Shown here: positions 15,870 through 25,579 of the stretch, piece by piece | Layout: each line of letters starts with the position of its first letter | Position numbering within the stretch: position 1 is the stretch's first letter | Origin: a bacterium | GTDB lineage: Bacteria > UBP15 > UBA6099 | Assembly (NCBI GenBank): GCA_029564595.1 | Contig: JAKQPS010000149.1 | Coordinates: 35,003 to 99,002 of the forward strand | Length of the DNA: 64,000 nt | Direction: 5' to 3' | Position numbers and translations under genes: made by a program | Notes under the pieces: generated by a model | The model's database searches: none | What the model was told of the DNA's origin: nothing | What the model saw: only the letters and a program-made list of their open reading frames with translations

Positions 15870-18527
15870 ATGGCATTCACATTCACAGATTTGCTTCACC
15901 TGGCCATGCCCGCGAGGGGCGACAAGAACTGGGACGCGGACGTAAACCGCGCTCTTCGCACCATCGACAATGCGCTCGGAGACCTCGGCGCGAGGCCGCG
16001 CCATTTCGACAAGCGCGTGGTGAATCCCGGCGCGGTCTCGGCCACCGGCAGGGACGTTTCCGTCACCGGCGTGGAAGCCGTCGTGGGACAGGCGAAGACG
16101 GCCCTGGACGGCGGCGCGGCGACCGTTCCGGCCAACACGACCCGGAAACCGCGAATGGACTCCCTGTCCATCGATCCCGCCGCGCCGAGCACGCTGGTTC
16201 TCACCCAGGGCGATCCCGCGGAAATACTCGACGTGTTCCGCGTGGAAAAGTTGTTCGACAAGAACAACACGAACCTCGGCGATTTAATTCCCGATGGGGG
16301 CGTCGCGCCGATTATCGGGCTGTTCGAGGACCCGGTCAACGACAGGCTGGTAGCCATGATCATGCGCATGAACAGGTTCGACCAGCCGCCCGATCCGCCG
16401 ATCCTGTGCGAGTTCGATCCCGAAACCGGGCTATTCACCAATCTGAACGTCACGTTCCGGGTGTCATCGGCGTTCCAGCAGGACGTCGGCTCATTGAACT
16501 TCGTGTTGCCTCTCGGCTGCATCGCGCCGGACGCGGCGGGCACGGACGTGAGCTACTTCTTTCTTTCCCTGCTCGGAATCGACGACAGCCCCATGGGCGT
16601 GAGCCTGTGCGAGTTCGATTCCACCGGGCTTCTCGTCAGGATGTACGGCCTCGCCAACGCGGACGGAAATTATTTCCCCGCGCTTCCTTTCAACATGCGG
16701 TACACGGGCCGTGGAGCGTCGGATGAAAGGTTGTTCGAGTCTCACCTGTGGCCGCTCTCCGTGAAAATGCCCATGGCGAAACCCTTCATGGCGGACCTCA
16801 AAATCCCGTCGCCCGCAGCCAACATAAAAATGCTCGGGCAGGACATCATTTTCGGTTCCGTGAGCGCGAAGGCCGTGGAGATGGAACTCGATTCCATCCA
16901 GTGCCTCGACGCGCGCGGCGACCGGCTTCTCATGCCCGGCGGCGGCCTTTCGGAGTCCGGCATTCTTGTCGGCGGCACGTTCGACTGGAACGGACAGATT
17001 CATTCCCTCGTAAAGGGCGGTGACCGGAACAGCGCCCCATGGAACAGCGTCCAGGGCGAAATGGACAACAAGAATAATTTCAATCCGTTCCTGCTTTTCC
17101 CGGAGATTCTGAAAAACACATATCTCTGGGACATGAACACCGCGCCGGTCGCGCCATCTTTCTCTTCGCCGGTGACACCGGCAAACACCGTGCAGTTCGC
17201 CATGTCCGGCCCGGTCAACAACAGCCGCGTCTATTTCAACAACGTCCAGATCAACAGCGCCCGGCTCATCATCAACAGCGGCACCATGAGCGGCTACAAA
17301 AAGCCGCCTGTCGGCAAATCCATCGTGGTTCATATAAAGACCCGCGACGGACTGGACTGCTGGTGGGAAAACGCGGTCGAGGATTTCGGAAGCAACGAGG
17401 TCGGCGTCACGCTGGACAACGCGCACGTGTTCAGAGGCGCGCCGCCGTCGGATTATAACCAGCTTAACTGGAATACCGATGGACGGGTAATCCGCATCGG
17501 CGTCCGGACAAACAACGGAAACGACTACGAGGAGCGCGCGTGCAATCTCACAGGCGTCAACGACAACGACATCGGAAAACCCGTCCGGTGCGTGTATGAC
17601 GACGGCTCGCAACACTTCGAGTTCATTTCCTACATCTGCGCCGCAGGAGAAAAGAGAAAGATTTACGCGGGCACGGATAATCTCGGCGACGACTGGCTCG
17701 GGCCGATTTACCGCGAAGCGAACCGGGGCGACATCCATATCGGCTGGAACGTGCTCGATTCAAACAACGCGGAATCCTGGCCGAAGAGTTCCATACTGAC
17801 GCCCCTCGTCCGGCAGCAGGACACGGATTTTATCACACTCTCTCAGTGGAACCACAATCCGTCGCCCACAAGGGATGTCACGTACACCAAGGGCGGCGCG
17901 ACGGGCACATGGCTCGATCCGAACGCCGGAACAAACGGCGAGACGTACCGGCTGGATGACACAACGCTCGTTTCGTCTTCCGGCCTTCCCCAGAAGTCCG
18001 GCGGAGGCACGGATTACGGCTCGCTCGATCCGAACTGCTTCTCCTGCGACCTTGGGCATGACGAACCCATGCTCACCGTCGATGTGCTCACCGATCCGTC
18101 CAATCTCACCGTGGAACTTATTCCATATATTCCGCCGCTCGTGGAAAAAACGCGGCTGGATATTCCTTCGATCATCGGCATTTCCGCGGGCGTCGCGCGG
18201 CACAACGGCGGGCATTACGCATTCGGCCTGACGTTCGCCGGGTTCCCCGCGGGCGTCGTCATGGAATTCTCCCCGTTCGCAGAACCGGTCGCGCCGGATA
18301 CTCCCGCGAATCAGATCAAGGTCGGCGAGGTGCTTGTTCCGCCGGACGAGGAGTCGCCGGACATCCTTCCCGAAAACGTCCGCGTCGAGCCGGATTACTC
18401 GGATGCGACCGTGTCCCGCGCGGACCAGTTCGTGTCGTTTCTCATCGCGTCATACCTGAACAACGATTTCAGGAATATCACGAATATCGCCATGAACTTC
18501 CTGCCGATTCTCGCAAACATGAAATGA
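15870..18527 (+). CDS. Large tail fibre / receptor-binding protein (putative)
   Basis: An 885-residue protein between baseplate J and tail protein I. The N-terminal helix segment 'DLLHLAMPARGDKNWDADVNRALRTIDNALG' is typical of a fibre base. The body is beta-rich with many Gly/Asn/Asp turns, and there is a final helical stretch of ~40 residues. No enzymatic motif seen. Strong GGAGG before ATG 15870. Fibre or spike is inferred from size, beta content and place. Confidence 0.65.
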   Translation: MAFTFTDLLHLAMPARGDKNWDADVNRALRTIDNALGDLGARPRHFDKRVVNPGAVSATGRDVSVTGVEAVVGQAKTALDGGAATVPANTTRKPRMDSLSIDPAAPSTLVLTQGDPAEILDVFRVEKLFDKNNTNLGDLIPDGGVAPIIGLFEDPVNDRLVAMIMRMNRFDQPPDPPILCEFDPETGLFTNLNVTFRVSSAFQQDVGSLNFVLPLGCIAPDAAGTDVSYFFLSLLGIDDSPMGVSLCEFDSTGLLVRMYGLANADGNYFPALPFNMRYTGRGASDERLFESHLWPLSVKMPMAKPFMADLKIPSPAANIKMLGQDIIFGSVSAKAVEMELDSIQCLDARGDRLLMPGGGLSESGILVGGTFDWNGQIHSLVKGGDRNSAPWNSVQGEMDNKNNFNPFLLFPEILKNTYLWDMNTAPVAPSFSSPVTPANTVQFAMSGPVNNSRVYFNNVQINSARLIINSGTMSGYKKPPVGKSIVVHIKTRDGLDCWWENAVEDFGSNEVGVTLDNAHVFRGAPPSDYNQLNWNTDGRVIRIGVRTNNGNDYEERACNLTGVNDNDIGKPVRCVYDDGSQHFEFISYICAAGEKRKIYAGTDNLGDDWLGPIYREANRGDIHIGWNVLDSNNAESWPKSSILTPLVRQQDTDFITLSQWNHNPSPTRDVTYTKGGATGTWLDPNAGTNGETYRLDDTTLVSSSGLPQKSGGGTDYGSLDPNCFSCDLGHDEPMLTVDVLTDPSNLTVELIPYIPPLVEKTRLDIPSIIGISAGVARHNGGHYAFGLTFAGFPAGVVMEFSPFAEPVAPDTPANQIKVGEVLVPPDEESPDILPENVRVEPDYSDATVSRADQFVSFLIASYLNNDFRNITNIAMNFLPILANMK

Positions 18528-18537
18528 GGACACCGCG

Positions 18538-19593
18538 TTGAAGGCTGAACTCGACAGGGAAAACCATGTTGTTCTGTCCTGGACAAACCCGTCCGGGGCG
18601 GCGCGTTCCGTTCTCGTCCGAAAGACGCGGGATTATCCCCGCAACGTCCAGGACGGGATTGTTGTTATCGATGCCGCCCCGGCGGTGGAGTCCTGCGCGG
18701 ACGCATCTCCGGCGAACGGGCATTTCAACTATTACCGCGTGTTCTTTCAGGATGCTGCCGGCGCGTGGATGGATGTTCCTGTGGAAGACGACCGCACGCG
18801 CATCCGGTGTGAGGCGTCATTCGATTACCACGGCAAACTGTACGGCAATCTCCCCGAACTCTACGAGCGGAACGACGAGAATGACGAACTGCGCCGGTTC
18901 CTCGGCATCATCGCTTGGGAACTGGAGAAGTTCCGGGCGGGTCAGTCCGGACTGAATGACATCTCGAACGTGAATGAAGTCCGCGACGACCTGCTCGAGC
19001 ATCTCGCATGGAACGTAGGCTGGCTTCTGAACCGCGAGTTGCCGGTGCTGCGCCAGCGGGCCGAGATCAAACGCGCCGTCGCCATCTACCGAAAGAAAGG
19101 CACGCGCCGTGGGCTGATCGATCTCATTCAGGGGATCATGAACTGGGACATGGAGGTCATAAAGTTCAATCGCAACATCCTGATGACCGGTCACCCCGAC
19201 AGCACGACGCTCAGGGTGAGCGATCCGAACGTCACGATGAACATGGATACTGCGGCGGATACGGCGGACTACATTCTCGGGGGCGATAAATCCCCGGACA
19301 GAATCCGTATCAAGATCAAGGCGACCTACGACTTCCACATGTTCGAGAAGGTCCGGAACAAGCTTTTCCGCATCCTTCGTTTCTGGGTGCCCGCGTGCAT
19401 GGCGGTCATTCTGGAGCTTGCCACCTACAACGAGGAATCCGGATGCATCGAGGACTGGCGACCGCCGCAGGCGGACCTTCTATCGAACAACTGGCTTCTC
19501 ACGAACGCATACACGGGAAGTGAATGGCAAATACTCTCTGAAAGGACAACCAACAATCTCTTATGGCGAACAATGTCACTTACATCCCTTTGA
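18538..19593 (+). CDS. Tail protein I (P2 gpI-like) with N-terminal beta domain
   Basis: A 351-residue protein starting at TTG 18538 after GAGGA. Residues 1-90 look like a fibronectin-III-type beta domain (VVLSWTNPSGAARSVLVRKT). From ~95 on is the gpI domain: 'LYERNDENDELRRFLGIIAWELEKF', 'EHLAWNVGWLLNRELP' and 'AVAIYRKKGTRRGLIDLIQ'. gpI attaches fibres to the baseplate rim. The order J-fibre-I-H-like is P2-like with an inserted fibre. Confidence 0.85.
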   Translation: MKAELDRENHVVLSWTNPSGAARSVLVRKTRDYPRNVQDGIVVIDAAPAVESCADASPANGHFNYYRVFFQDAAGAWMDVPVEDDRTRIRCEASFDYHGKLYGNLPELYERNDENDELRRFLGIIAWELEKFRAGQSGLNDISNVNEVRDDLLEHLAWNVGWLLNRELPVLRQRAEIKRAVAIYRKKGTRRGLIDLIQGIMNWDMEVIKFNRNILMTGHPDSTTLRVSDPNVTMNMDTAADTADYILGGDKSPDRIRIKIKATYDFHMFEKVRNKLFRILRFWVPACMAVILELATYNEESGCIEDWRPPQADLLSNNWLLTNAYTGSEWQILSERTTNNLLWRTMSLTSL

Positions 19594-20087
19594 AAACGGC
19601 ATTCACGATTGAAGGCCGATTCATCGACATCGCGCATTACCTCGATGGCCGCTCGGAAGTCATCCGTGAGGGACACAACATCGTCACGGATACGGGACTC
19701 GGCCTCGTCGTAGGCGCTCTCGGCAATCTGACGAACGGAATCACTCACTGGGAGGTAGGAAGCGGCGATCCGGCATGGGATACCAACCCGGTTGAGGCGC
19801 AGCCCGATGTCGCCGATCTCATTGATCCTGTTTTCATAAAGCCGGTCACGGTCTCCTACTGGGACGCTGCGAACAATCGCTTCTCGCCGACGCCGACCGA
19901 CACGATTGACGTGCGGGTCGTATTCATGGCCGAGGAGGCGAACGCGCCGCTGCGGGAGTTCGGGCTTGTCGGTCCCGATCCGGAGAACGTCCTCTTCAAT
20001 TACGTGATCCACGAGCGCATTTCAAAGTCCGAGAACTTCAATCTCGAGCGCATCATGCGGATCACCGTGCGGCGCACACAGCAATGA
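19563..20087 (+). CDS. Tail fibre-associated protein (gpH N-terminal/collar-like)
   Basis: A 174-residue protein overlapping the gpI end by 31 nt. Pattern 'NIVTDTGLGLVVGAL...GITHWEVGSGDPAWD' and later 'APLREFGLVGPDPENVLFNYVIHE..SK' is seen in short phage tail-fibre adaptor proteins ('baseplate-proximal' domain). Likely links fibres to gpI. Confidence 0.6.
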   Translation: MANNVTYIPLKTAFTIEGRFIDIAHYLDGRSEVIREGHNIVTDTGLGLVVGALGNLTNGITHWEVGSGDPAWDTNPVEAQPDVADLIDPVFIKPVTVSYWDAANNRFSPTPTDTIDVRVVFMAEEANAPLREFGLVGPDPENVLFNYVIHERISKSENFNLERIMRITVRRTQQ

Positions 20088-20101
20088 AAGGAGTGAACGC
20101 T

Positions 20102-20629
20102 TTGAATAAAAGAAAAATCCGTCATCTCATCGTCCACCATTCCGTGAGTTCGTGGGGCGACGGCTCCGTAATCACGGAATGGCATATGGCTCCGAAACCG
20201 AAAGGTAACGGCTGGAAGGCCCCGGGCTATCACGCCGTTGTTTGCAACGGCTACCCCAACTACAGCGCATGGAACAAACGAAAACCCATTCCCGCCGCGG
20301 ACGGGCGCGTCGACCGGATATGGCAGGAGGACAAATCATCGAACGGCTGCAAATACGCGAACGCGGACGCGCTCCATGTCTGTCTCATCGGCGATTTCGA
20401 CAAGGATACGCCGACAGAGCACCAGATGGAAAAGCTCACCGACCTTCTGGCGTTCTGGTGCAGAAAGTACGGTCTCGATCCGCGCACGGCCATCTTCGGC
20501 CACGGCGAGATGCAACGGCGCATCGGCAAGGAAGGCTACAGCAAAACCTGCCCAGGCAAAAACGTGAGCATGAATGCCGTGCGCTCCGCCGTCGCAGAGG
20601 AACTCGCGCCGCAGGAGGTGAAGAAATGA
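20102..20629 (+). CDS. Endolysin: N-acetylmuramoyl-L-alanine amidase
   Basis: Zinc amidase cutting peptidoglycan between MurNAc and L-Ala. Motifs: 'LIVHHSVSSWGD' (first zinc His), 'GYHAVVCNG', 'IWQEDKSSNGCKYANADALHVCLIGDF', 'FGHGEMQ' and 'KTCPGKN' (last ligand Cys). The fold is Amidase_2/PGRP. I prefer TTG 20102 because AAAGGAG stands 8 nt before it; an ATG at 20084 in the stop overlap of the previous gene is the alternative. No signal peptide, so a holin should release it. Confidence 0.88.
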   Translation: MNKRKIRHLIVHHSVSSWGDGSVITEWHMAPKPKGNGWKAPGYHAVVCNGYPNYSAWNKRKPIPAADGRVDRIWQEDKSSNGCKYANADALHVCLIGDFDKDTPTEHQMEKLTDLLAFWCRKYGLDPRTAIFGHGEMQRRIGKEGYSKTCPGKNVSMNAVRSAVAEELAPQEVKK

Positions 20630-23600
20630 CCGTATCCCGCGATCAGTTTGACGAAACGAAAAACTGGACGGAGCCGCAATGGCAGGAAGGCGTCCCCGTT
20701 ATGGATGCCGATCTGAACCTCGCCATGAAGATCGGCAAAACAGGTCTGCGCCGGGCGGTGTGTGATTTTCTGGGGAACGGTTCGGCGAACGATGGCTTCA
20801 AACTCTCCGGTCTGACGACCAACCCGACAATCCACGCCGGAGACATCTGGGTGGCGGGCCTCAAAATCGAACTGCCCGAAGACATGCAGGCGTCCGCGCA
20901 GCCAAACGCGCCGGTTACGTTTCCATCCGGCAACGGAATCTGGTACCTCGACATCGTCGAGCGGTTGCTCACAAACGCTGACGACCCGGCGATCCGGGAC
21001 TACCGGCTCCCCGCGAACGTGGAAACGCCGATCAAGGTGTGGAAAACGGACTGGACTCTCCGGAAAGTCCTCGGCGCGTCGCTTCCGACACCAGAACCCG
21101 ATCATTACCATCTCGGCATCGCGCTCGAGGCGGGCGACGTCCTCACGGACATCCGCAACACGGGGATGATTCTCGCCGGAGCGGACACGGGATACCAGAA
21201 CCGCACGGGCGGCAGGCCCGGAAGCGGTCACCGCCACCGCGACGAGGACGTGGATGTCTCGAACCCGAACTATACCGGAGACACCCTCGAGGAAGTTCTG
21301 AATGAAATCGACTCCCGAATCGAGACCGTTGAAGGGGATGTCGGCGTGGTCGCGCACCATGCGGCGACGCACGGCGCAGGCGGTTCGGACCCGGTGAACA
21401 TTGCAAACCTGCCCGGGCAATGCACACAACCGCAGGTTTCCCCGGCGCATTCCGGGCTGCACACCGCGCCGTTCAACGGCGGACTGCCTATTTCGCCGGA
21501 CGTAAATGGCAACGCCTCTCTCGGCGCGCATCTCACGGACGCATCCATTCACCGCAGAAACCACAACGACCTTCTTTCCATGCAGGGCGGCACGGCAACG
21601 GAGCGGTATCATCTCGCCCTCGATCTCTACAACGCCGCAACCGGCGCGGCGGGCGCGAATGCCGCCAACCCGTTCGCCACAGTCGGCGACCTCTCCGGTG
21701 TTGCGGCCAAGTTCGCGGGACCCGTACAGACCGTCCAAGAATTGCGCAACGTCGCCCCCGCCGACCGCTCGGACAAACAGGTCCGGCTCGTCGAGGACAA
21801 AGGTTCTCTGTACCGCTTTGACGAGACCGGCACGGGAACGGACGACGGCGACGGCATCATCGCCCCGTCTTCCGGCTCCGGGCGCTGGTTCAAGATGTCC
21901 TCTGCGGTTCCCGACCTCTCGACAGTGCTCGCAAAAGGAAACAGCGCGGGCAACAAGCGCATTACCGGGCTTCTTAATCCGCAGGCTGGCGCCGACGCGG
22001 CGACCATGGACTGGGTGCTCGGCAAAATCGGCGCTGGCGGCGGCACGGCTCAGGCCGCATGGATCGTCATGGACCCGACCGGCGCGCCGGGCACCTATTC
22101 GGATTTGCAGCAGGCAATCAATGCGCTCGGCAGCAGCGGCGGCATCGTCTGGGTCAAGCCGGGTACATACACACTTAGTTCACACGTCACAATGAAGCAC
22201 AACACCATCCTCTACGGGCTCGGCTCGATGGAGGAAGGCATCCCGGATGTCATGCCGACGTTCGTTCCCGCTGCCGGATTCACCGACTACTGCATGGTCC
22301 AGGCGTCGCCGGGAAACAAGTTCCTGAACCTCTGGATCAAAGTGCCGATAAACGGCATCGGCATCAGCCCGTACCGCTACTACGGCTCCCGGCTCGACGT
22401 GGACGGCTGTTTCATCGAAAGTGCCACGACGGACTTCGGAACCAACCTCACAGCCCGCACCATCGGCATCGGCGGCGACTGGGGGCTCTGGGGACAGGAG
22501 ATCATGAACGGCAAAATCCGCAACTGCGTGTTCCGGCGGCTGCGGCACGGCATCTACTGCGAACTGAATAACAACACGGTCATCGAATACAACCGGTTCC
22601 AGGGCGCGGGCAGTTTCAGGTATGAACTCGATTCGATTATCTATTCGTCGATCAATCAGGGCTGGGACCAGTTCCGCGCAACCACCGCCGCGGTCAACGC
22701 CGGGCTGATCGCCGAAGGATTTTCAGTTGGATTCAACAACGGCACAAACACCGAGTACAAAAAAATCGAGAGCATGGTGTACGACAGCACATACGGATTC
22801 TGGCTCTGCACCGTGAACGGCACGTTCCAGTACGGTTACTCCGGCGCGGCGGGCCAGAGCTTCTACTGTCAGCCGTCGTCCTCTGGCATAACCGCGGGGG
22901 ACAACACCTACGAGACGTTCATCTGCTTCAATTACTTCGACGGCGGCGGGAACAACTATCTCGACATCAATGCCGTGAGAGACCAGGGCACGGATATCGG
23001 GTTGCTGAACGCCTACATCATCGGCAATACGTCCAGCACGTGGGCCGTCAGCACCGAAAAGCCGACCATCAAGCTCCAGACCAGCCCGTACTCGTTCTCC
23101 GGTGGCGACATCCTGTTTATCAACAACACTTTTCCGGGCCGGATATTCATCGACGGGGACGACGACGTGATGTTCATCGCGGCGGGCAACAACATCGGCT
23201 CCATCGACGCTACCGCATATGTGGGCCGAGTGATTTTCTGTAACAACCTGTGCCATGGGGACGCGAAACTCATGAATGCCGCGACGGTCAACGGCAACTA
23301 CGTTCTGGGCGCTCTTCAGGTCATCAGCGGCACCACGGAAAAGACGCTGGCAGTCGGCAATTATGTCGAAAACGGCATGACGCTCGCCGGTGATTACAGC
23401 GTCGCGGCCAATAACGTCATCGAAAATGGCGGGTTGAGCGTGGGCGGCAAGGGATCACGTGCATCGGGGAATTCCGTGCGGGGCACTCTGACGCTCGGCT
23501 TCTGGGGTTCCGCTACCGGCAATGTCATCCGCACGACACAACAGGTGGCCATCAGCGCCATCGTGCCTCGGGCGCAGATCGCGGGAAACGCCTGCATCGA

Positions 23601-24150
23601 TGAGTTCAACATCCACTCCGACACCGGCAGCCAGAGATTCTACGCGACCGGCACATCCTGCACGTTCTATACGGCTGGCGACGTGGATAACTTTCAGCCC
23701 GGTTACTGCGTCACGTTCCAGAGCAGCAAAGACATCGAGACGAGGATGATCACCGGCGTGTCCGGCAACACCATCTCGTGGGCCGATGCGCTGAATTCCT
23801 CTTACGGCGGGTCATCCAACCAGGCATGGGCGTACACGAATCTGGCGCACATCGACGGTGTGTCCTCTCTCTCGGTTGTCACCGGCAACTTCGTGTGCGG
23901 CGACATCAACGTCACGGGCGGCGTGAACCTGTCCTGCACATTCGTGGGCTCGTCATGCGTTGTGAACGGCAACCGCGTCCTCGGCATGATGGTCACCACG
24001 GCCGCCGCGAAAAAGAACGCGGTTATTGGAAACATCTTCACGAACTCAAAGGCCGTGCAGCCCGGCTGGCCCAAGGTTTATCCCTTTGTCGGCAATCCCG
24101 ACAACACAAATGAAATCGCGCACAACATCATCAACGGCTCCGTGATCTGA
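20626..24150 (+). CDS. Large tail fibre/spike with beta-helix (possible depolymerase)
   Basis: A 1174-residue protein from ATG 20626 (GGAGGTGAAGAA in front). The N-terminal ~240 residues (SRDQFDETKNWTEPQWQEGV, PVMDADLNLAM) are a virion-anchoring region. A linker with 'HHAATHGAGGSDPV' follows, and from ~485 a right-handed beta-helix: 'GTYSDLQQAINALGSSGGIVW' with many N-rich turns such as 'GKIRNCVFRRLRHGIYCELNNN' and short G-N coils to ~1100. Such pectate-lyase-like helices often bind or cut capsular sugars. Catalytic residues cannot be assigned by eye. Confidence 0.8.
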   Translation: MTVSRDQFDETKNWTEPQWQEGVPVMDADLNLAMKIGKTGLRRAVCDFLGNGSANDGFKLSGLTTNPTIHAGDIWVAGLKIELPEDMQASAQPNAPVTFPSGNGIWYLDIVERLLTNADDPAIRDYRLPANVETPIKVWKTDWTLRKVLGASLPTPEPDHYHLGIALEAGDVLTDIRNTGMILAGADTGYQNRTGGRPGSGHRHRDEDVDVSNPNYTGDTLEEVLNEIDSRIETVEGDVGVVAHHAATHGAGGSDPVNIANLPGQCTQPQVSPAHSGLHTAPFNGGLPISPDVNGNASLGAHLTDASIHRRNHNDLLSMQGGTATERYHLALDLYNAATGAAGANAANPFATVGDLSGVAAKFAGPVQTVQELRNVAPADRSDKQVRLVEDKGSLYRFDETGTGTDDGDGIIAPSSGSGRWFKMSSAVPDLSTVLAKGNSAGNKRITGLLNPQAGADAATMDWVLGKIGAGGGTAQAAWIVMDPTGAPGTYSDLQQAINALGSSGGIVWVKPGTYTLSSHVTMKHNTILYGLGSMEEGIPDVMPTFVPAAGFTDYCMVQASPGNKFLNLWIKVPINGIGISPYRYYGSRLDVDGCFIESATTDFGTNLTARTIGIGGDWGLWGQEIMNGKIRNCVFRRLRHGIYCELNNNTVIEYNRFQGAGSFRYELDSIIYSSINQGWDQFRATTAAVNAGLIAEGFSVGFNNGTNTEYKKIESMVYDSTYGFWLCTVNGTFQYGYSGAAGQSFYCQPSSSGITAGDNTYETFICFNYFDGGGNNYLDINAVRDQGTDIGLLNAYIIGNTSSTWAVSTEKPTIKLQTSPYSFSGGDILFINNTFPGRIFIDGDDDVMFIAAGNNIGSIDATAYVGRVIFCNNLCHGDAKLMNAATVNGNYVLGALQVISGTTEKTLAVGNYVENGMTLAGDYSVAANNVIENGGLSVGGKGSRASGNSVRGTLTLGFWGSATGNVIRTTQQVAISAIVPRAQIAGNACIDEFNIHSDTGSQRFYATGTSCTFYTAGDVDNFQPGYCVTFQSSKDIETRMITGVSGNTISWADALNSSYGGSSNQAWAYTNLAHIDGVSSLSVVTGNFVCGDINVTGGVNLSCTFVGSSCVVNGNRVLGMMVTTAAAKKNAVIGNIFTNSKAVQPGWPKVYPFVGNPDNTNEIAHNIINGSVI

Positions 24151-24169
24151 GCCGGAAGGAGGTTTGAAT

Positions 24170-24649
24170 ATGCAGACAGTTGAAGGTTCGTTTTTTGCCG
24201 TCTTCAACGCGGATACCGGTGACTACGATGTCGGCATTCCGAAAATAGCGGTGACCGATCCCGAGGACGGACAGGAGAAAGTATTCGGCGACACGGGAGG
24301 GCTGTTCTGTCCGTTCCGCGAGTCCGGGTTCCAGTTCCCGCTTCTCGCGCCGGACGCGCAGAGAAAGGTGGCGAAGCCGCCAGCCATGCGCAGTCGTATG
24401 GTCTCCGGCAAGAAACCGATCTACGCGCACGCGATGATCCTCGACCGAGGCGGTCCCGTGTGGAACGACACCATCGTGTGCCGCGACCTGATCGTCACGG
24501 AGCTTACCGCAGAGGAGTGTCTCGGCTTCCTTCACAAAGTTCCCACGCGGCTCCTGCAAAGCTACCGCATCGTGGAATCGGTCATTGTCCTGGCGCCGCC
24601 CGCCGCGTGGGGCGAAGACTACACGGTTTGCGAGATCGGAGGTGAATAA
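24170..24649 (+). CDS. Tail-region protein of unknown function (159 aa)
   Basis: ATG 24170 has GGAAGGAGG seven bases upstream, so I reject the TTG six bases earlier. The protein is mixed alpha/beta: 'GSFFAVFNADTGDYDVGIPKI', 'VICRDLIVTELTAEECLGFLHK'-like, and 'VESVIVLAPPAAWGEDYTV'. No family recognised. It lies after the beta-helix fibre and before the lysis-type genes; a fibre chaperone is possible, unproven. Confidence 0.6.
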   Translation: MQTVEGSFFAVFNADTGDYDVGIPKIAVTDPEDGQEKVFGDTGGLFCPFRESGFQFPLLAPDAQRKVAKPPAMRSRMVSGKKPIYAHAMILDRGGPVWNDTIVCRDLIVTELTAEECLGFLHKVPTRLLQSYRIVESVIVLAPPAAWGEDYTVCEIGGE

Positions 24650-24652
24650 CCA

Positions 24653-25045
24653 GTGGAAAATAATTTGATCGTGCAGTTGGGAAGCGTGCTGTTGACGCTC
24701 GTCATCTCACTCTTCGGCATCTTCCGCGGGCTGGTGCCGAAAATTCTGGAATCGTTCGAGAAACGCCTCGCGGATAAGGATTCTGTTCTCGCGCAGCAGA
24801 ATACCGCGCTCGACGAGGTGTGCAAGGAGCGGAAGTCGCTTACAGACAATTTTCTCAAGTCATTGAACGACGTGGTCGTTCAGAATTCAACTTCAATGAC
24901 GGCTCTTACGCAGACGCTTTCCGAGTTTCGCAAGCAGATGCACGACGACCATGCTGTGCAACATGAAAACCACCGCGACATTTTGTCTCTCTTGCAGGAG
25001 AAGAAACCGAAGTCCCGCGCCGCCGCAGGCTCGCGGAAATCATAA
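24653..25045 (+). CDS. Membrane-anchored coiled-coil protein (holin/spanin-like)
   Basis: GTG start after GGAGGTG. Residues ~6-27 form one hydrophobic segment (VQLGSVLLTLVISLFGIFRG), followed by ~90 residues of charged coiled coil (DKDSVLAQQNTALDEVCKER) and a basic tail. This N-anchored layout is that of inner-membrane spanins or small holin-like lysis proteins. Its place after fibres and before the second membrane protein supports a lysis role. Confidence 0.6.
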   Translation: MENNLIVQLGSVLLTLVISLFGIFRGLVPKILESFEKRLADKDSVLAQQNTALDEVCKERKSLTDNFLKSLNDVVVQNSTSMTALTQTLSEFRKQMHDDHAVQHENHRDILSLLQEKKPKSRAAAGSRKS

Positions 25046-25081
25046 ATCCGGGCATCGCCCGAAAGAAAGAGGAGGCATTTT

Positions 25082-25507
25082 ATGAACTTATCGTTCGAGC
25101 AGTTGTTCCAAATCGTCACAGCGCTCGTGCCGCTGATTGTGGCTGTGATCGGAATTCTGATGAAGCTCAGTCACGAAGATCGTGAGGAATTAAGTCACGC
25201 CGCCGACTCCGCGCTCAAACGTCTCACCGCCGGCGAGATAGATTCCACGCACGCGAAGGAACTCATTCTCGCCACAGGTCTCATTTCGGAGAAAAAGGTG
25301 GACAAGGTCGTCGCGGCTGTGGACGCGGTAAACAGCAAAGTCACCATTCGTAAGAAAAAAGGCGAACCCCTCGAAATCTTCACGGACAAACTTATTCCCG
25401 GCGTCGGCGTGACTGTGGACACAACCGGCGAGGTGAAGATCGAGCCGACCACTCTTACGGCCAAAGTCGGCCACAAGATCGGGAAGTGGCTCAAGAAACA
25501 ATTCTGA
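25082..25507 (+). CDS. Small membrane-anchored phage protein (holin-like)
   Basis: A 141-residue protein with one hydrophobic helix at ~8-27 (LFQIVTALVPLIVAVIGILM), helical centre with 'AADSALKRLTAGEIDSTHAK' and basic beta-like end. AGAGGAGG in front. Last gene of the late operon, followed by a terminator. A holin is possible; many phages place such a protein here. Confidence 0.55.
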   Translation: MNLSFEQLFQIVTALVPLIVAVIGILMKLSHEDREELSHAADSALKRLTAGEIDSTHAKELILATGLISEKKVDKVVAAVDAVNSKVTIRKKKGEPLEIFTDKLIPGVGVTVDTTGEVKIEPTTLTAKVGHKIGKWLKKQF

Positions 25508-25536
25508 TTTGACTGAAGTCTCGACGGAAATCATTC

Positions 25537-25574
25537 GGGGGTCGGCGTAGGTTTGCCGGTCCCCGTTTATTTTG
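25537..25574 (+). terminator. Terminator of the late operon
   Basis: GGGG(GT)CGGC at 25537-25546 pairs with GCCG(GT)CCCC ending at 25564 around an 8-nt loop, with a two-base mismatch, followed by GTTTATTTT. It lies between the convergent late operon and the repeat-protein gene. Confidence 0.6.
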
Positions 25575-25579
25575 CATTC

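Noticed and set aside
20242..20625. 5' extension of the beta-helix fibre frame through the amidase gene
   Set aside because: It lies in the wrong frame over a well supported amidase; GGAGGTG just before ATG 20626 gives the true start.
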